Positions 52,201 to 64,000 of a DNA stretch of 64,000 bases are shown piece after piece. Under the pieces are notes generated by a model. It was given only the letters and a program-made list of their open reading frames with translations. It was not told the origin of the DNA and did not search any database. The stretch lies in the NCBI RefSeq assembly GCF_002865645.1, contig NW_020194512.1, forward strand, positions 3,823,183 to 3,887,182, written 5' to 3'. The DNA comes from Hyaloscypha bicolor E. Taxonomy: Eukaryota; Ascomycota; Leotiomycetes; Helotiales; Hyaloscyphaceae. Numbering within the stretch: position 1 is the first letter of the stretch; each line of letters begins with the position of its first letter. Both the position numbers and the translations under genes were made by a program.

Positions 52201-55162
52201 TATTAATTAAATTTTTAGGGATTTCCTAAATAAGTTCTATTTTATTTATATAAATAATATTCTGGTTTACTTATTAGAATTAAAAAAATAATACTATAAA
52301 TATTTATAAAATATTTTTTAATAACTTTAAGAAATAAGTTTATAGCTAGATATTAATAAATATAAATTTAAGATTAAGTTAATAAAATACTTGAAATTTA
52401 TTATAGAGGCCGGAAAGAATATTTATATAGATCTAGTAAAGATTAAAGGTATTTTAAATTAGAAAGCCCTAAAATTAATATAAGATATATAAAATTTTCT
52501 AGTATTTACTAACTTTTATTAATATTTTATTTAGGAATTCTTAGAGATTATTTAATTACTATCTAATCTTATATATAAGAACTAAGTATTCTAATAAATA
52601 AATAAAATAGAGGCTACTTTTAAAAGCTTAAGAAAATATTTATTTTAGCTCTAATACTAATATAATTTAATTATAATTAGAAGATAATTCTTGAAATAGA
52701 TTTCTTTAAATAAAATATAAATAGTATTTTTATATAAGTTAATAGAAAGAATATTTTATAACTTTATATCTTCTTTTTAAAGAAAAATATTTCTATAAAA
52801 TATAGTTATAAGATTTGTAATAAGGAAATACTTATAATTATTTATTATTTAGAGAAATAGAATATAAAGCTAAGAAGTATTTATTAGTTCGAAATTCGAA
52901 TAAATTATAAAAACCTGAAATACTTTATAATAATATAGAAACTCACTAAATAGTAAATAAGATAGTTTCTAATTCTCTTATAATATAATTTCAAGATTTT
53001 ATATATTTTAAAAAATAATAATAAATAAGTAAATATATTCTTAAAATAAAAATATAATCTTTCTAATAAAAAGAAAATAACTATTAAAGCCAGAAACCCT
53101 TAATAACTTCCCTAAAAACTTAATTCTTATAATACTAATATAAGTAAAAAGATAAGTTAAAAAGAAATCTATTTAATATTTTAAGCCTGGCCTAAAAAAT
53201 CGAAATTAAAAAAGAAATATCTAGCTAAAAAACTAGCGAAATATAAAGGCTTAATTTATAAATATAAATTAATATAAAAGTAAAAGAAATAAAATAAAAT
53301 CTTTTTTAAAATAAGAAAATCTTTCTAAGCCGGATTTAAAAAACCAAAAATAGAATAAAAGCTATAATAATAATAAATAAATGAAATAATAAGTAAGAAA
53401 TAATATCTAAAATATATTATAAAAGCTATAATATAATATTTAAGAAAAAAGCAAGCTATATTAGGCTATAATTAAAATAATATAGGAAAAAAACAAATAT
53501 TTCTAACTAATTTAAAAATTAAAGTATTAATAGAGAAATATTTATTATTCTAATTAGAATAACTTCTTTTTCGGAAATAATAATAGATTCCCGATTTAAA
53601 AAAGCTTTATATAAAGCTAATTTAATAGATTTATAACTCGATTTAGTATAGCTATTTAGAATAAAATATTATAAGTACTTTTCTTATATAATAATTCTTT
53701 TAGTTAAATGTATTAAAATAAATATACTAATTTATATAGAACTATAATACTTATAGAAGAAATAAAGTATAAAGAAACCACTATTAGAGATTTTTAAAGT
53801 CTTTTATTATTCCGAATTAAATCTAATAAGAGATTTTAATTAACTTTATAGTAAAACTTCTATTAAATAAAGAATATACTAATATAATAATTATTATAAA
53901 TTACCTAAAAAAAAAGTAATACTCGATACTATAATAAATATTATAATAGAAATAATAATAAAGTAATTTATAAAAACCTATTATTACTAGTATAAGCTTC
54001 CGAAAATAATAATTTCTAACCGGAAAAAGCAATTTATAAGAATATTATAAACTAGAATATATAAGCTATTAGATATTATTTATTAATTATTTATAATATA
54101 TTATCTTAAAATAAATAAGTCTATAAAAAAATTAGATAATTAAAACCTTTTTCTATATTTTTATAGACTATAATTAAATAAACTAGATAACTTTCTTATT
54201 ATATAATAAGCTAGTAATTAATAATTAAAATATCTTATTTATAAAAATTAGTCTATTTTTTCTATTTTATAAATAATATATTAAACTAATATAGTTTTAG
54301 AATAAAGTTAATTTAAAAAGCAGTGAATTATTATTTATTTAAATAATAAATAATATTATATATAGGCTCTATAATATATAAAAATATATATAAGCCATAA
54401 TAGTAGAGCCTAATAACTCTAAGAAAAAGTAGTAAACCAGAAGAGAGACTAGGCTCTAAAATTTAAGATTAGAGATAAAATCTGGCTTAATTTCTAAAGA
54501 ATTCGAATAAATAATCTAATTAAGAAACTTAATATAAAATATATTAAATATATAATAATTGAGATAATAAAAAGCTATAATTTTTAGCTTAATACTTTTC
54601 TAAAAATATATAATATATTCTATAGCAAGCTTTTTTAGCTAGCTATAATAGATATATTATTAAATTAATCTCAAAATAACTTATAGCTATAATTATAACT
54701 TATAAGTAATAAAGACAAATATAAAATTAAATAGATCCTTAATAAGAAATATATAAGATATAATTAGAAGCTCTTAAAAAAGCTATTTATAAAATAAAAG
54801 AATTATATATATTCTATATAAGAATTATACTTTATACTTAAGGAAATAATAGTATTAAAAGTTTAAAAAAAGATTATTTATAGAAAAAAGTTTTACTTAT
54901 ATATTTATAAAACTAGTATTTATAAATAAAAAAGGAAATAATATAATAAATTAAGACCCGATTTATATATTTGGCTAGAAGCCTTTATTATATAATATAT
55001 CTTTTTAGGTTAATAAAATAATTATATATTATTTAGGGAACTCAAATACTTTAGGAAATATAATTTTACTTCTTTCTATTTTTCTCTTTCTTTTCTTTTT
55101 AAAGAATTCTATTTAGTTAATTAAACTACTAGTTTTCTTTATATAAAGGCCTAACCTATAAT
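49222..55162 (+). mobile_element. Near-complete but dead Ty3/gypsy retrotransposon with both LTRs
   Basis: LTRs lie at about 49,222-49,470 and 54,948-55,162. They share 'cgatttatata', 'gctagaagccttta', 'taattatatattattta' and 'tttatataaaggcc' in the same order. The 5' LTR has an extra duplicated segment of about 28 bases near 49,262-49,295. RT is visible on + near 52,200-52,700. The interior is RIP-like, AT-rich and without open frames. The LTRs are also mutated, so insertion predates RIP. Exact ends and target duplication could not be fixed. Confidence 0.75.
52200..52710 (+). pseudogene. Gypsy reverse transcriptase remnant
   Basis: Reading TAG/TAA as Gln, the frame gives 'YINNILVYLLELKKQYYKYL', the RT catalytic block in which the YLDD-type aspartates read Asn-Asn. 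It continues with 'LQLDIDKYKFKIKLIKYLKF', 'GKNIYIDLVKIKGIL' and 'NFLVFTNFYQYFIQEF', the connection to RNase H. Stops and loss of the catalytic Asp pair make it inactive. Confidence 0.75.
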
Positions 55163-55221
55163 AGTTATTTAAATACTAATTTTCTATAATAATAAACTAA
55201 TTATCTTTTTTAGAACCTTGT

Positions 55222-55263
55222 TTTTTCTTTTTCTTTTTCTTTTTCTTTTTCTTTTTCTTTTTA
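55222..55263. repeat. (CTTTTT)n hexanucleotide repeat
   Basis: About seven copies of CTTTTT just outside the 3' LTR of the gypsy element. Purity again suggests expansion after RIP. Confidence 0.9.
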
Positions 55264-55682
55264 GCCTCTTCTAACTTGTCTTTAAATAACCCCTAATTTT
55301 TTAAGTAATCTATTCTTTTAAAAGTATTCCTATTAAGTCTATTTCGTAATTTAGTTATAATAAAAGTACTTTAAAAGAAAAATCTTTTACTAGAAGCTAA
55401 GAAAGCTAGAATTCCTAAATATTTCCTAGCTATTAAAGCTAAAATAAGAAATCTAGTAGTATTAGACTTTTAGTAATTTAAAGACTTAACCTATATATAT
55501 ATATTAGTATTAATATATATAAAAAATATTAAGAGAATATTAGATAATTATTTAATTAAATGAATTTTACTTACTTTTCTATCTTTTTTTTCTTCTAAAT
55601 ATATTACTAATTCGTTTTCTATATTAGAAAACTTATTAGTAATATATGTATCTAAGTTATTTTTATTAAAATCGGCTATAAT

Positions 55683-56218
55683 AGTCGGACTTCACGTTGC
55701 ACTAAAGGGGCCCTTTTCTTTAGTCGGGGAAAGCGAGTTGGCCCGCAAAAGCGAGATGGCCTATACTAAATAAAATCCTTAATAACTTGAAATATTAACC
55801 TTTTTAAATAATTCTAAATAGTAGAATTAAAAATATAAGCCTTATAAACTAGATATGATTCTCTAAATCTTAAAAAAAAAATATAGGTAGATAGTTATTA
55901 AGGTTTTAATAATAAAATTACAAGAAATACAAAAATTATAAGAATTATTTATTTATAACTATTTTGCAAGTATTAGATTTATAACTTTTGCTTAATTATA
56001 AATTTTTATTCTTTTATTTAAAACTTTAGCCCTTAAATATATAATAGGTAACTATAAGATTACAAATAAAATATATTAATTAGATTTTCTATAGCTAGTT
56101 TCTAATATTATTTTTAGAAAGCAAAAAAGGCCAAAACAGGCCATCTTACTTTTACAGGCCAACTCGCTTTCCCCGACTAAAGGAAAGGGCCCCTTTAGTA
56201 TAACGTGAAGTCCGACTA
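55683..56218. mobile_element. 536-bp MITE with about 60-bp TIRs, TA-flanked
   Basis: The ends AGTCGGACTTCACGTTGCAC... and its inverse (...GTGAAGTCCGACT) pair across about 60 bases; the tips contain GGGGCCCTT and GTCGGGGAAAGCGAGTTGGC. TA lies at both borders. The arms are GC-balanced while the centre is AT-rich. No coding capacity. Unlike the surrounding DNA, the arms have largely escaped C to T change. Confidence 0.85.
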
Positions 56219-56251
56219 TTACTAATATTCGAGAAATCGAATCTAGCTTAA

Positions 56252-56380
56252 TATTATATAATACTAGTTATATAGTACTACTATATATAACTTAGTATAT
56301 AGCTAGTATTTTTAATTAAATATATAGCCTTTAGCTCAATTTAAGCTCTTTACTACTATTATAATATTATCTTATTATAA
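56252..56380. repeat. Direct repeat copy 1 (about 129 bp)
   Basis: This stretch, from attatataatactagtta to taatattat, recurs with transitions at 57,160-57,289, in the same orientation 908 bases downstream. It may be a short LTR of a miniature retroelement. Confidence 0.6.
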
Positions 56381-57159
56381 TTATCGGTTTACTAGTAATA
56401 TATAATACTATTATATATATATAGAAATACTAGTTATATTAGTTAGTAAAGTTATTATTCAGAAGTAGGAATTATAGTATTATAGTATTAATATATAATC
56501 TCTAAATCTACTAAGTCTAAAAAAGTCTAGTTTACTAGTTAAGTTATTAATAGGATACAAGGTTATATAATTATATCCTATATCCTATATTTTATTACCT
56601 ATATCCTATTACTTATTACCTATATCCTATATCCCGTATCCCGTAACTATATATATAATTCCCAGAAAAACAGCTATACTAATAATAATATATAATAGTA
56701 ATATAATAATTATAATCGAAATTAATCTTTTTATTAAGCCTTTAAATATAATATAAATTACTATAGTAATAAAGTAATATTTCTCTTACTTTTATAAAAA
56801 GAGCTTTTTATTATATTTTATATCTCTATTAATAAAGCTATCTAACTTCTTATTTTTCTAGATATTCTAGCTAGTATTTTTCTATATTAGAATATAAAAT
56901 ATATATAGTAGTTATAATTAGGAGATTATTAAGACTAGATATAATATAAATAAGAAATATAATAAAGAAAGAAATAATATATAAATAAAAAATATATTTT
57001 GGGATATATATTACTATAACTTGTTTTATAAGGCCTCTAAAAGTAAGATATAAGCTCTTAGGAAAAAAGAATATTTCATATTAATAAACTTCTTATAAAT
57101 AGCCTAAAATAGCTATATTATAATAAGAATATTATCTTTTAAGTCTAAATAGGAGAACT

Positions 57160-57289
57160 TATTATATAGTACTAGTTATATAATACTACTATATATAATT
57201 TAGTATATAGTTAGTATTTTTAGCCGGATATATAGCCTTTAACTCAATTCAAGCTCTTTATTACTATTATAATATTACTTTATTATAAT
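57160..57289. repeat. Direct repeat copy 2 (about 129 bp)
   Basis: Partner of 56,252-56,380. The differences are mainly C/T or G/A. The space between the copies (about 780 bases) has no frame; it includes tatcc-rich imperfect repeats at 56,570-56,640. Confidence 0.6.
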
Positions 57290-58724
57290 ACTTAAAATAT
57301 ATTATAATTATATTTATATTAAAAAATTAATAATTTATTTATTAATAAATAATAAAAGAAATTACTTATATATTATAATTAATTTTTAATTTATTATATA
57401 TATTTAAAGATATATAAATAAATAAGCTAATACTAGTTAATTTCTTTTATTAAATTCAAGAATTAAAAATAAAAGCCAGATATAAAGCTTTATTTTTATT
57501 ATCTAAAATACCTGTTTTAGAATAATATTTTCAAAGCTTAGCTATTCTCTTATTAATAGCGTTTTTAAAGGTTTTATTTTATTTAAAATTAGTATATTTA
57601 TTAATATAATAAAAAATAAATAAATAAAACTTATTTTAAATTTTCTTTTAAAACTTTCAAGTTTATTATATATTTTATATATCTTAGATATAATATAATA
57701 TATAGTAGAGTAATTTCGGCTTATAATTTAGTTATAGCTTTAATAAATATTGAAATTGTATTTAAAATATTATTTAAATAAATAATTTTAATATTAATTA
57801 AAACTAGTCTTTTATTTTTAAAAGACTCTAAATTAAAGCTATTAATTACTATTTTAATAGCTTTATATATATATATAAAATTCTTTAATATATAATAAGT
57901 TAAAGATTAGTATGTTTTTTTAATAATTAAATAATTAAATAATTAATTATTTATTAAGTTAAGGAAATCGAATATTTTCTATATTAAAAGCTTTAATTTA
58001 AGCCTCTAATATTTATTAATTTTCTTAATTATATTTAAAACCTATAATTATTTTTCTTATTTTTCTTTAAATTAATAAATCTCTTCTAAATTATAAAGAG
58101 AACTCATTTATTACTTGTTTTATTTCTCTTTTTTCTGTTTTATCTTTAATTTCTTTAATTTCTTATTTATATAAATCCGTAAAATAAGAAATATTATAAT
58201 AGTTCTTAATAAAAGCTTTTAAAATGTCTTAAACTATTTAGTTTAATATATAAGTTATATAAAAAATTTCTCTTTGAAATTTAATGTCTTTCTTATTATA
58301 ATACTTTATAAAAGCCTTTAGTAAAGTATTATTTAAACTAGTATTATCTCGAGTAATACTAAAAAAAATATATTAATATTAATTATTTAAAAATCTAATT
58401 AAAATTACTTATCTAGTAATATTATACTCGATATTATATTATTTTAAAGTTTTTAATAAAATAGAAAGTATATAAATACTAGAGTATATATTATTTAAAT
58501 TCTTTATTACTAATAAATAAGACATTAATATAAATCCTTATTTATAAAATATCTAAAAATATATTAATATAAATTTTATTTAATAATTATAAGAATATAT
58601 AAACTTATATAGTAATTTTAAAAAAGGTCTTTTAATTTAATATTCTATAGAAATTTATCTTTAATATTTAAATGCTTTTTAATATAGCTTAAATTAAGCT
58701 TATTTATAAATATTTTTAAATATT
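57290..58724. other. AT-rich DNA with no supported gene
   Basis: Only A/T-rich words with frequent stops in all frames. It probably consists of older repeat remnants; no motif could be assigned. Confidence 0.5.
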
Positions 58725-61700
58725 ATAGGAGGGAAATTATAATAAGACAAAAACCTATATAAAATATACTAGAATACAAAACGTAACTTAATAGTAAAAT
58801 AATAAATTAAAAGTATAAATAGTAAAGTATAAATAATATATAGTATATAAAAGCTTAATTAATTAAATACTTATAAAGAATTATTCTTTAAATCTATAGA
58901 AAAACCAGCTTTCTTATATAATTTCCGCAAGTTATATATAAAAGGCCATAGCCTTTATTATATAACCTAAACCTTAAAACCGCTAAAATAATATAATTTT
59001 TAATAAGTATAGCCTATTATACTATATCCGACCTCTTATTTATTTATACTTATTCCCTAAGTACTAAAAATAATAGAAAAATCCTATTTAGAGTCCAAAA
59101 TAATAAAATATTTAGGATTCTTCTTTATTAGTTAATCTAATTTCTTTTCTATATACCTAAAATAAGACTTATTACTCTTAAATAGTCTTATTTTATATTC
59201 CCGAACTTATTTAAAAATAATCCAAACCCGCTTAGCTATATTCTTATACTAAATCCGATATAGTTCTCTATATTAATTAGTATCTGCCTTTAACTATTAC
59301 TTAATTTCTGCCTTTATTATAGGATATTAAGGAGACTTATTATAGTAAATTATATTATAAATTATACTAATATACTTTAAATAAATAATTTTTTTAAATT
59401 TTATATTATCTATAGTATTCTTAAATTAACCTTTAATAAAAAGGGAAAGCTCTAGATAAGAGGCTTTAATAATCTTATAAGAGACTTTATTTTCGTATAT
59501 ATTTTATTCTTAATAGTAATTAGACTTATAGGAACTATAGTAAAAAGCCTATTAAGTAGTAAATTATTATTAAGCTATCTTTTAACTTATATATTATTCG
59601 AGAATTAATACTTTCCTATAATTCCAGACTTATAAATTACCTAGCTAAAGGTATTTATTTATTTAGTTAAATAGACTATACTCAGAGTCTTTTCTTCTAT
59701 TATTTTTAGTAAATACTTGCCTATTTCCTTAGCTACTTCTGGCTTAAATTTATTAGAAATAGAGAAGTAATTAATATTTTTAAAGAACTTCTTACTAAAA
59801 ATAGTAGCCTTTTTATAGTTTATAAGGAAAATATAGCTAATATTCTAATACTTTTTACTAAGGTAAAATTCGCTACTTAAAGCTTTAATAATAGCCAGAT
59901 CTTTAGTATTATCTTTATACTAATTATAATTAATATTTCTAGAAATAAAGTATTAGGCTAGCTAAGAATAAGTAACTAGGTAAACAGGATACTTACTTAA
60001 TATCTTATAAAATCCGAGCTATATTAATAGATTTATTATTAAAAGTTAAGAGGCTAAGATAAAGTAGCTATTACTAAGATTTTTATATATTAATATATTA
60101 TTTTTTCAGAGATAGAACTATAGTATCTTTATTTCTTCTATTAAGAGCTCTCAAATACTAAGCTTCTTAATTTACTTTAGGTAATTCTTCTTATAAATAT
60201 AGCTATTAGTATCTAGATTAGTAGTACTAGACTCAGGAATAGAAATTATAGTATTAAATTAGAGCTATAGATTAGAGCAGAATTAATTAGAAATATAATA
60301 CTTATATTTATACTTCTCGATTTCCTAGTTTTTAAGAAAGAAATCTCATATTTCCTTATTTACTCAAGTAATAGAAATATATTTCTTGCCTTTAGTAACT
60401 TTATAGATTTTAGTAATTATCTTTAGAATATTCTTAATCTCTTATATATTAATAGAAAGAATATTAGTAAGTTACTAAGTATATATTATATAGGAAGCTT
60501 TAAGGAATCTATTATTAATCCTATAGTATTCTTGCTTAAAAATAGATCCTATAATACTATTATATATTTCCTTAAAAATATATTTATTTTATTAAATAAG
60601 TATTAATTTCTATTTAGCTAATATCTTATAGGTATATTAAATGCCTTTATTAAGTTCTCCGGACTTAATATTCCTGGTTTTCTGCTTCTTAGTTCTAGAT
60701 ATAATTAAGGAAGTCTTTTTAGATAGTATCTTTTCCTTTAATATAAAGAACTCTTTCTTACTTTCTACTATTTTACTAACTTTATACTTAGTCTAGTACT
60801 TAGATTTCCGCTATTTATTAGAAGTCTTAGGTTTAGCTTACTCTTTATTTTTACTAGGTTCTTCTTATCTAGTTATACTAGTTCTACTAGTCTTACTAGT
60901 TCTACTAGCTTTACTAGTAGTCTTCTTACTAGGCTCTACTAAATTAGCTCTATTTTTCTTAGCTAGATCCGGTTAAATTAAAGCTAAAATTATAATAAAG
61001 GCCCATTCTTTAGGCTTATTTCAGAAAGCAGGAAAAGGCTTATTATTATAAACTTCCTTAATTAGGATTCCGGAAGTATTAAAGATATACTATCTAGCCT
61101 TGAGATTATTAGCTAATAGTAGCTTAAACTCTAATTCTCTATATTCCGAAATAGCTTTAGTATACTTAAGTACTTTAGTAATATCTGATTTAGTAAATAT
61201 ACTAGTATTTTAATATTTCTTATCCTTAATATATTCTAAAGTAGCTTTATTAATTAACTAAATAGCTTTATATACTAAAGCTTTTATCTTAAAAAGAAAG
61301 TATAACTTCTTATAGATATTCTTACTAAGATTATTATAAATATTATTAATATATTAGCTAAAAGCTTTATTATATAATATAATTTCATTCTGTCTCTTAA
61401 TATTAAGACTATTTACTATAGTCTTAATCTTATTAAGCTTCTCTTATCTGCCTTTAGAAATGCCTTTAATAATATTCTCGAATTCCCTATTATTGGCTTA
61501 ATAGTTCTTTAGCTTCTCCTTAGTTAATCCCAGTCCAGTTCTGTCTCTAAGAAAGGTTTTCTACTTTAAGAGCTTATTATATATACTACTTAGCTTATCT
61601 AGAATATTTATATCAAATTCGGTAATTATAGCTATCTTTTCTAGTATTAGTAGGCTTTCTATAATTACTTAAGCTTTTTTAATACTCTAAACTTTAATAC

Positions 61701-63447
61701 TATTAATCTATAGGCTTTTAATAATACTACGGCTTATAAGAACTAGCTATTATACTTTACTAACTTAAGGAATTTATTCTTTAGCCATTTTATTATTCTT
61801 AATAGGTTATAAAGGTATTATTAGTATAATAGTTATAGGTTATAGAATTAAAGGTTCTCGAGATTATAAGAATTTCTTTTAAGTATATTTTAAAATAAAG
61901 AATAAATTAGAATAGTTTTAGATTATATAAATATATTATATATATTCGAGTTTTTCTTTTTTTCTAGTAAGAAAATAAAGCTAAAATAGTAATATATATA
62001 ATAGGGAAAGTAGATATAATAATTAGATATATTTAAGGTAATATAGTTATAAATTAGAAATAATTATAGAAGATAAAATATAGAATTAGGTTTCTATTAT
62101 AGAAAAGAATATAAATATATATACTTAAGGAAATATAATTAAGGAAATAATTAAGGCAAGTTAAACTAAATAGTAATAATAGGGAAATAAGAAAATAATA
62201 TAATAGAAATATAAATATAATAATAATATCTAAAGTATTGGAATATAGAAAGAAATAATAAAAAATTTATAATATAGGTATACCCCGATTTTCTATTTAT
62301 TTAGAGATATTTCTATTAATTTAAAAAATAATATAAAAGAAGGGAAATAATATAGGAAATATATAAAAGATAAAATATATAAATATACTAAAGATATTAG
62401 GGAAAATATAAAGTAAATATTAATAGAAAAGGAATTAGAATAATAGAATTAAAGAATAACTTAGAATAAGGTATTATTTCTTCTAAAACTAATTTGTATT
62501 TCTTCTGAAAGCTAATTATATTTATTTAATACTTATTAGAATTAACTTTAAATAGTATAAAACTATTTAGTTATTTGGGACTTTAAAGTAATATTTATAT
62601 TAATAAAGGTAATACCGAAAGTATTAGAATATATAGAAAAGAGAATTATAAGATAGTATAAATAAGGTTTATAGTATTATTATTAAGTTTAGAATAGTTA
62701 ATATTAAAGTTAATATAGAATATAGAAAGATTAGGTATTCCGAATTAGTATTAAGAATATAGGAATTATTTAGATAATATTTAATAATAAGAAATAAATT
62801 AATAGTAAGAATTAGTAAATTATACTAGCTTTTTAAAGAAATAATTAGTTTCCGGTAATAAAATAGTATCTTAATTAGGGAATGGGTTCTATATAGAAGA
62901 AGTTTTTTTTATATAGAAATAGGAATATATAATATACTAATTAAGCCTTAGTATAAGTTTTGAGAATAGCTATAGTTATATTAAAGAGGAAATAAGTTTT
63001 CTAATATAAGATAGGCTTTAAATAGGCAGATCTAGTTTATTTAATATCTAATAGATTCCCAGAATCATATATTATTAAATACTTTCAAAAATAACTATTA
63101 GGTTTAATAAGGTTTTCTTTTCCTCTTATAGGGCTTCTAGTTTAGCTATTTCGTCTATATATAACTCCTAATTAGGAAGTTTATTTGGATATTATAAAGA
63201 AACTTATAATAGTAATTTAAGTTAAAATCAAGATCTATAGTTATTATAGTTAAGCTTTAGACTAGTATAAGCCATAAGAATAGCTAATTAAAAAGGCAAA
63301 TAGAGCCTTTAAAAGATTTTTAGTTTAGTAAGATATATATAAAAGATCTCTTTTCTTTTTCTTTTCTTTTTCTAATTCCAAATATAATTACTATTTATTA
63401 TTATAATTCGAAGTTAAGAATTCATAAGGTAACCTCTTGATTCCTAT
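58725..63447 (-). mobile_element. Unclassified 4.7-kb element, right copy of the inverted pair
   Basis: Reverse-complement copy of 6,623-11,335, of almost equal length. It keeps C/G at several positions where the left copy has T/A, for example ctcttgattcct at its outer end and the ATG at 61,788. Flanks differ on both sides from those of the left copy, so this is two insertions of one element, not a segmental duplication. Confidence 0.7.
58859..61788 (-). pseudogene. Decayed ORF of the unclassified element, right copy
   Basis: It begins ATGGCTAAAGAA and follows the same order of segments as the left copy, including the Lys/Ser/Thr-rich part near 60,800-60,950. Numerous TAG/TAA are present. 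Its length (2,930) is not a multiple of three, so it has at least one indel relative to the left copy (2,910). No family recognised. Confidence 0.45.
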
Positions 63448-64000
63448 AATATATATAGGGTTATATGTAACTTAAGGGCATATAACGAACCTCGGATATT
63501 ACAGGTATTAATTAGGGAGTTCGGTAGCCCTTTAATATCCCAACTAACTACTATTTATATTATATGTATTAGGCTTATAAATTACTAATTATATATATAC
63601 TATCGGGGCCTCCTATTTAGAGAGGGCTTCCCTGGACCTTATAGGAGGGATAGAGATTAGTTCTATACTGAATTTAATATTATAGTTTTATAATATACTA
63701 ATTTATTCTATTATCTTATTACCTACTAATAAATACCTTATAAGCTAATCTTTCTACCCTTAAAGGAGGTAGTTTAATAAGTAATTATATCTCGAAATCT
63801 GCGAAATATATAACTTCTTACTAAAGCTATTCCTATAGAAGAAGTTAAATAGATTAACCCCAATACAGGTAATAGTAAAGGCTCATCTAATACTTTTAAT
63901 AGGGCCCCTTAGGAGCTTCCGAGAGCTAGTAATAATAATATAAATAATCCCGGTAATAATTAAGATACCAAGATTAATACCCGAATTATTATTACCCAAG
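63448..64000 (+). mobile_element. Start of another LTR element, right end outside window
   Basis: LTR-like sequence at about 63,450-63,760 includes a TATA-like atatatatact and the moderately GC-rich block ggggcctcctatttagagag. From about 63,780 a + frame with few stops reads 'NPNTGNSKGSSNTFNRAPQE', followed by an Asn/Gln-rich stretch, the kind of N-terminus seen in gypsy gag. Only the first part is in view. Confidence 0.45.

Overview
The window looks like a piece of a filamentous ascomycete (Pezizomycotina) genome with a two-speed layout. The genes have short GT-AG introns of about 45-145 bases. The families are typical of such fungi: a HET incompatibility protein, a secreted GH20 hexosaminidase, a LaeA-like methyltransferase, a P450 and an M24 peptidase. 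The surrounding DNA is extremely AT-rich and full of TpA. In it the remains of transposon reading frames are broken mostly by TAG/TAA where CAG/CAA is expected, and catalytic Asp/Glu codons have become Asn/Lys. That is the signature of repeat-induced point mutation (RIP). I computed no RIP index; this is read by eye. No bacterial features, rRNA, tRNA or CRISPR were seen. The species cannot be named from the window.

Layout. 1-6,600: RIP-degraded Ty3/gypsy element on +, cut by the window edge. 6,623-11,335: a 4.7-kb element of unrecognised type with one decayed ORF of about 970 codons; an inverted second copy lies at 58,725-63,447. 11,336-15,594: truncated Ty3/gypsy on -. Its LTR-like end is interrupted by 15,595-18,487, a 2.9-kb terminal-inverted-repeat element with an integrase-type (Ginger-like) transposase and a 4-bp target duplication. 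18,488-21,440: AT-rich remnants. 21,445-32,085: one HET gene on -, split by an 8.86-kb inverted-repeat element (21,828-30,683) flanked by CAT. 30,684-48,250: GC-balanced island with the HET 5' part, GH20, a Tc1/mariner element that itself carries two small insertions, an 18-bp tandem repeat, a damaged methyltransferase, a P450 in divergent orientation, and an M24 peptidase. 48,300-58,700: AT-rich again, with a complete but dead Ty3/gypsy element (49,222-55,162) and a TA-flanked MITE. 63,450-64,000: the start of another LTR element.

How it fits together. Intact genes are few: GH20 and the M24 peptidase look complete. The HET gene is interrupted, the methyltransferase has a frame break and an internal stop, and the P450 has no in-frame start ahead of its membrane anchor. 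The methyltransferase and P450 share a 1.15-kb divergent promoter region and may be the remains of a small secondary-metabolite locus. Transposons are nested three deep in places (MITE in Tc1/mariner; Ginger-like element in an LTR), so the order of insertions can be read.
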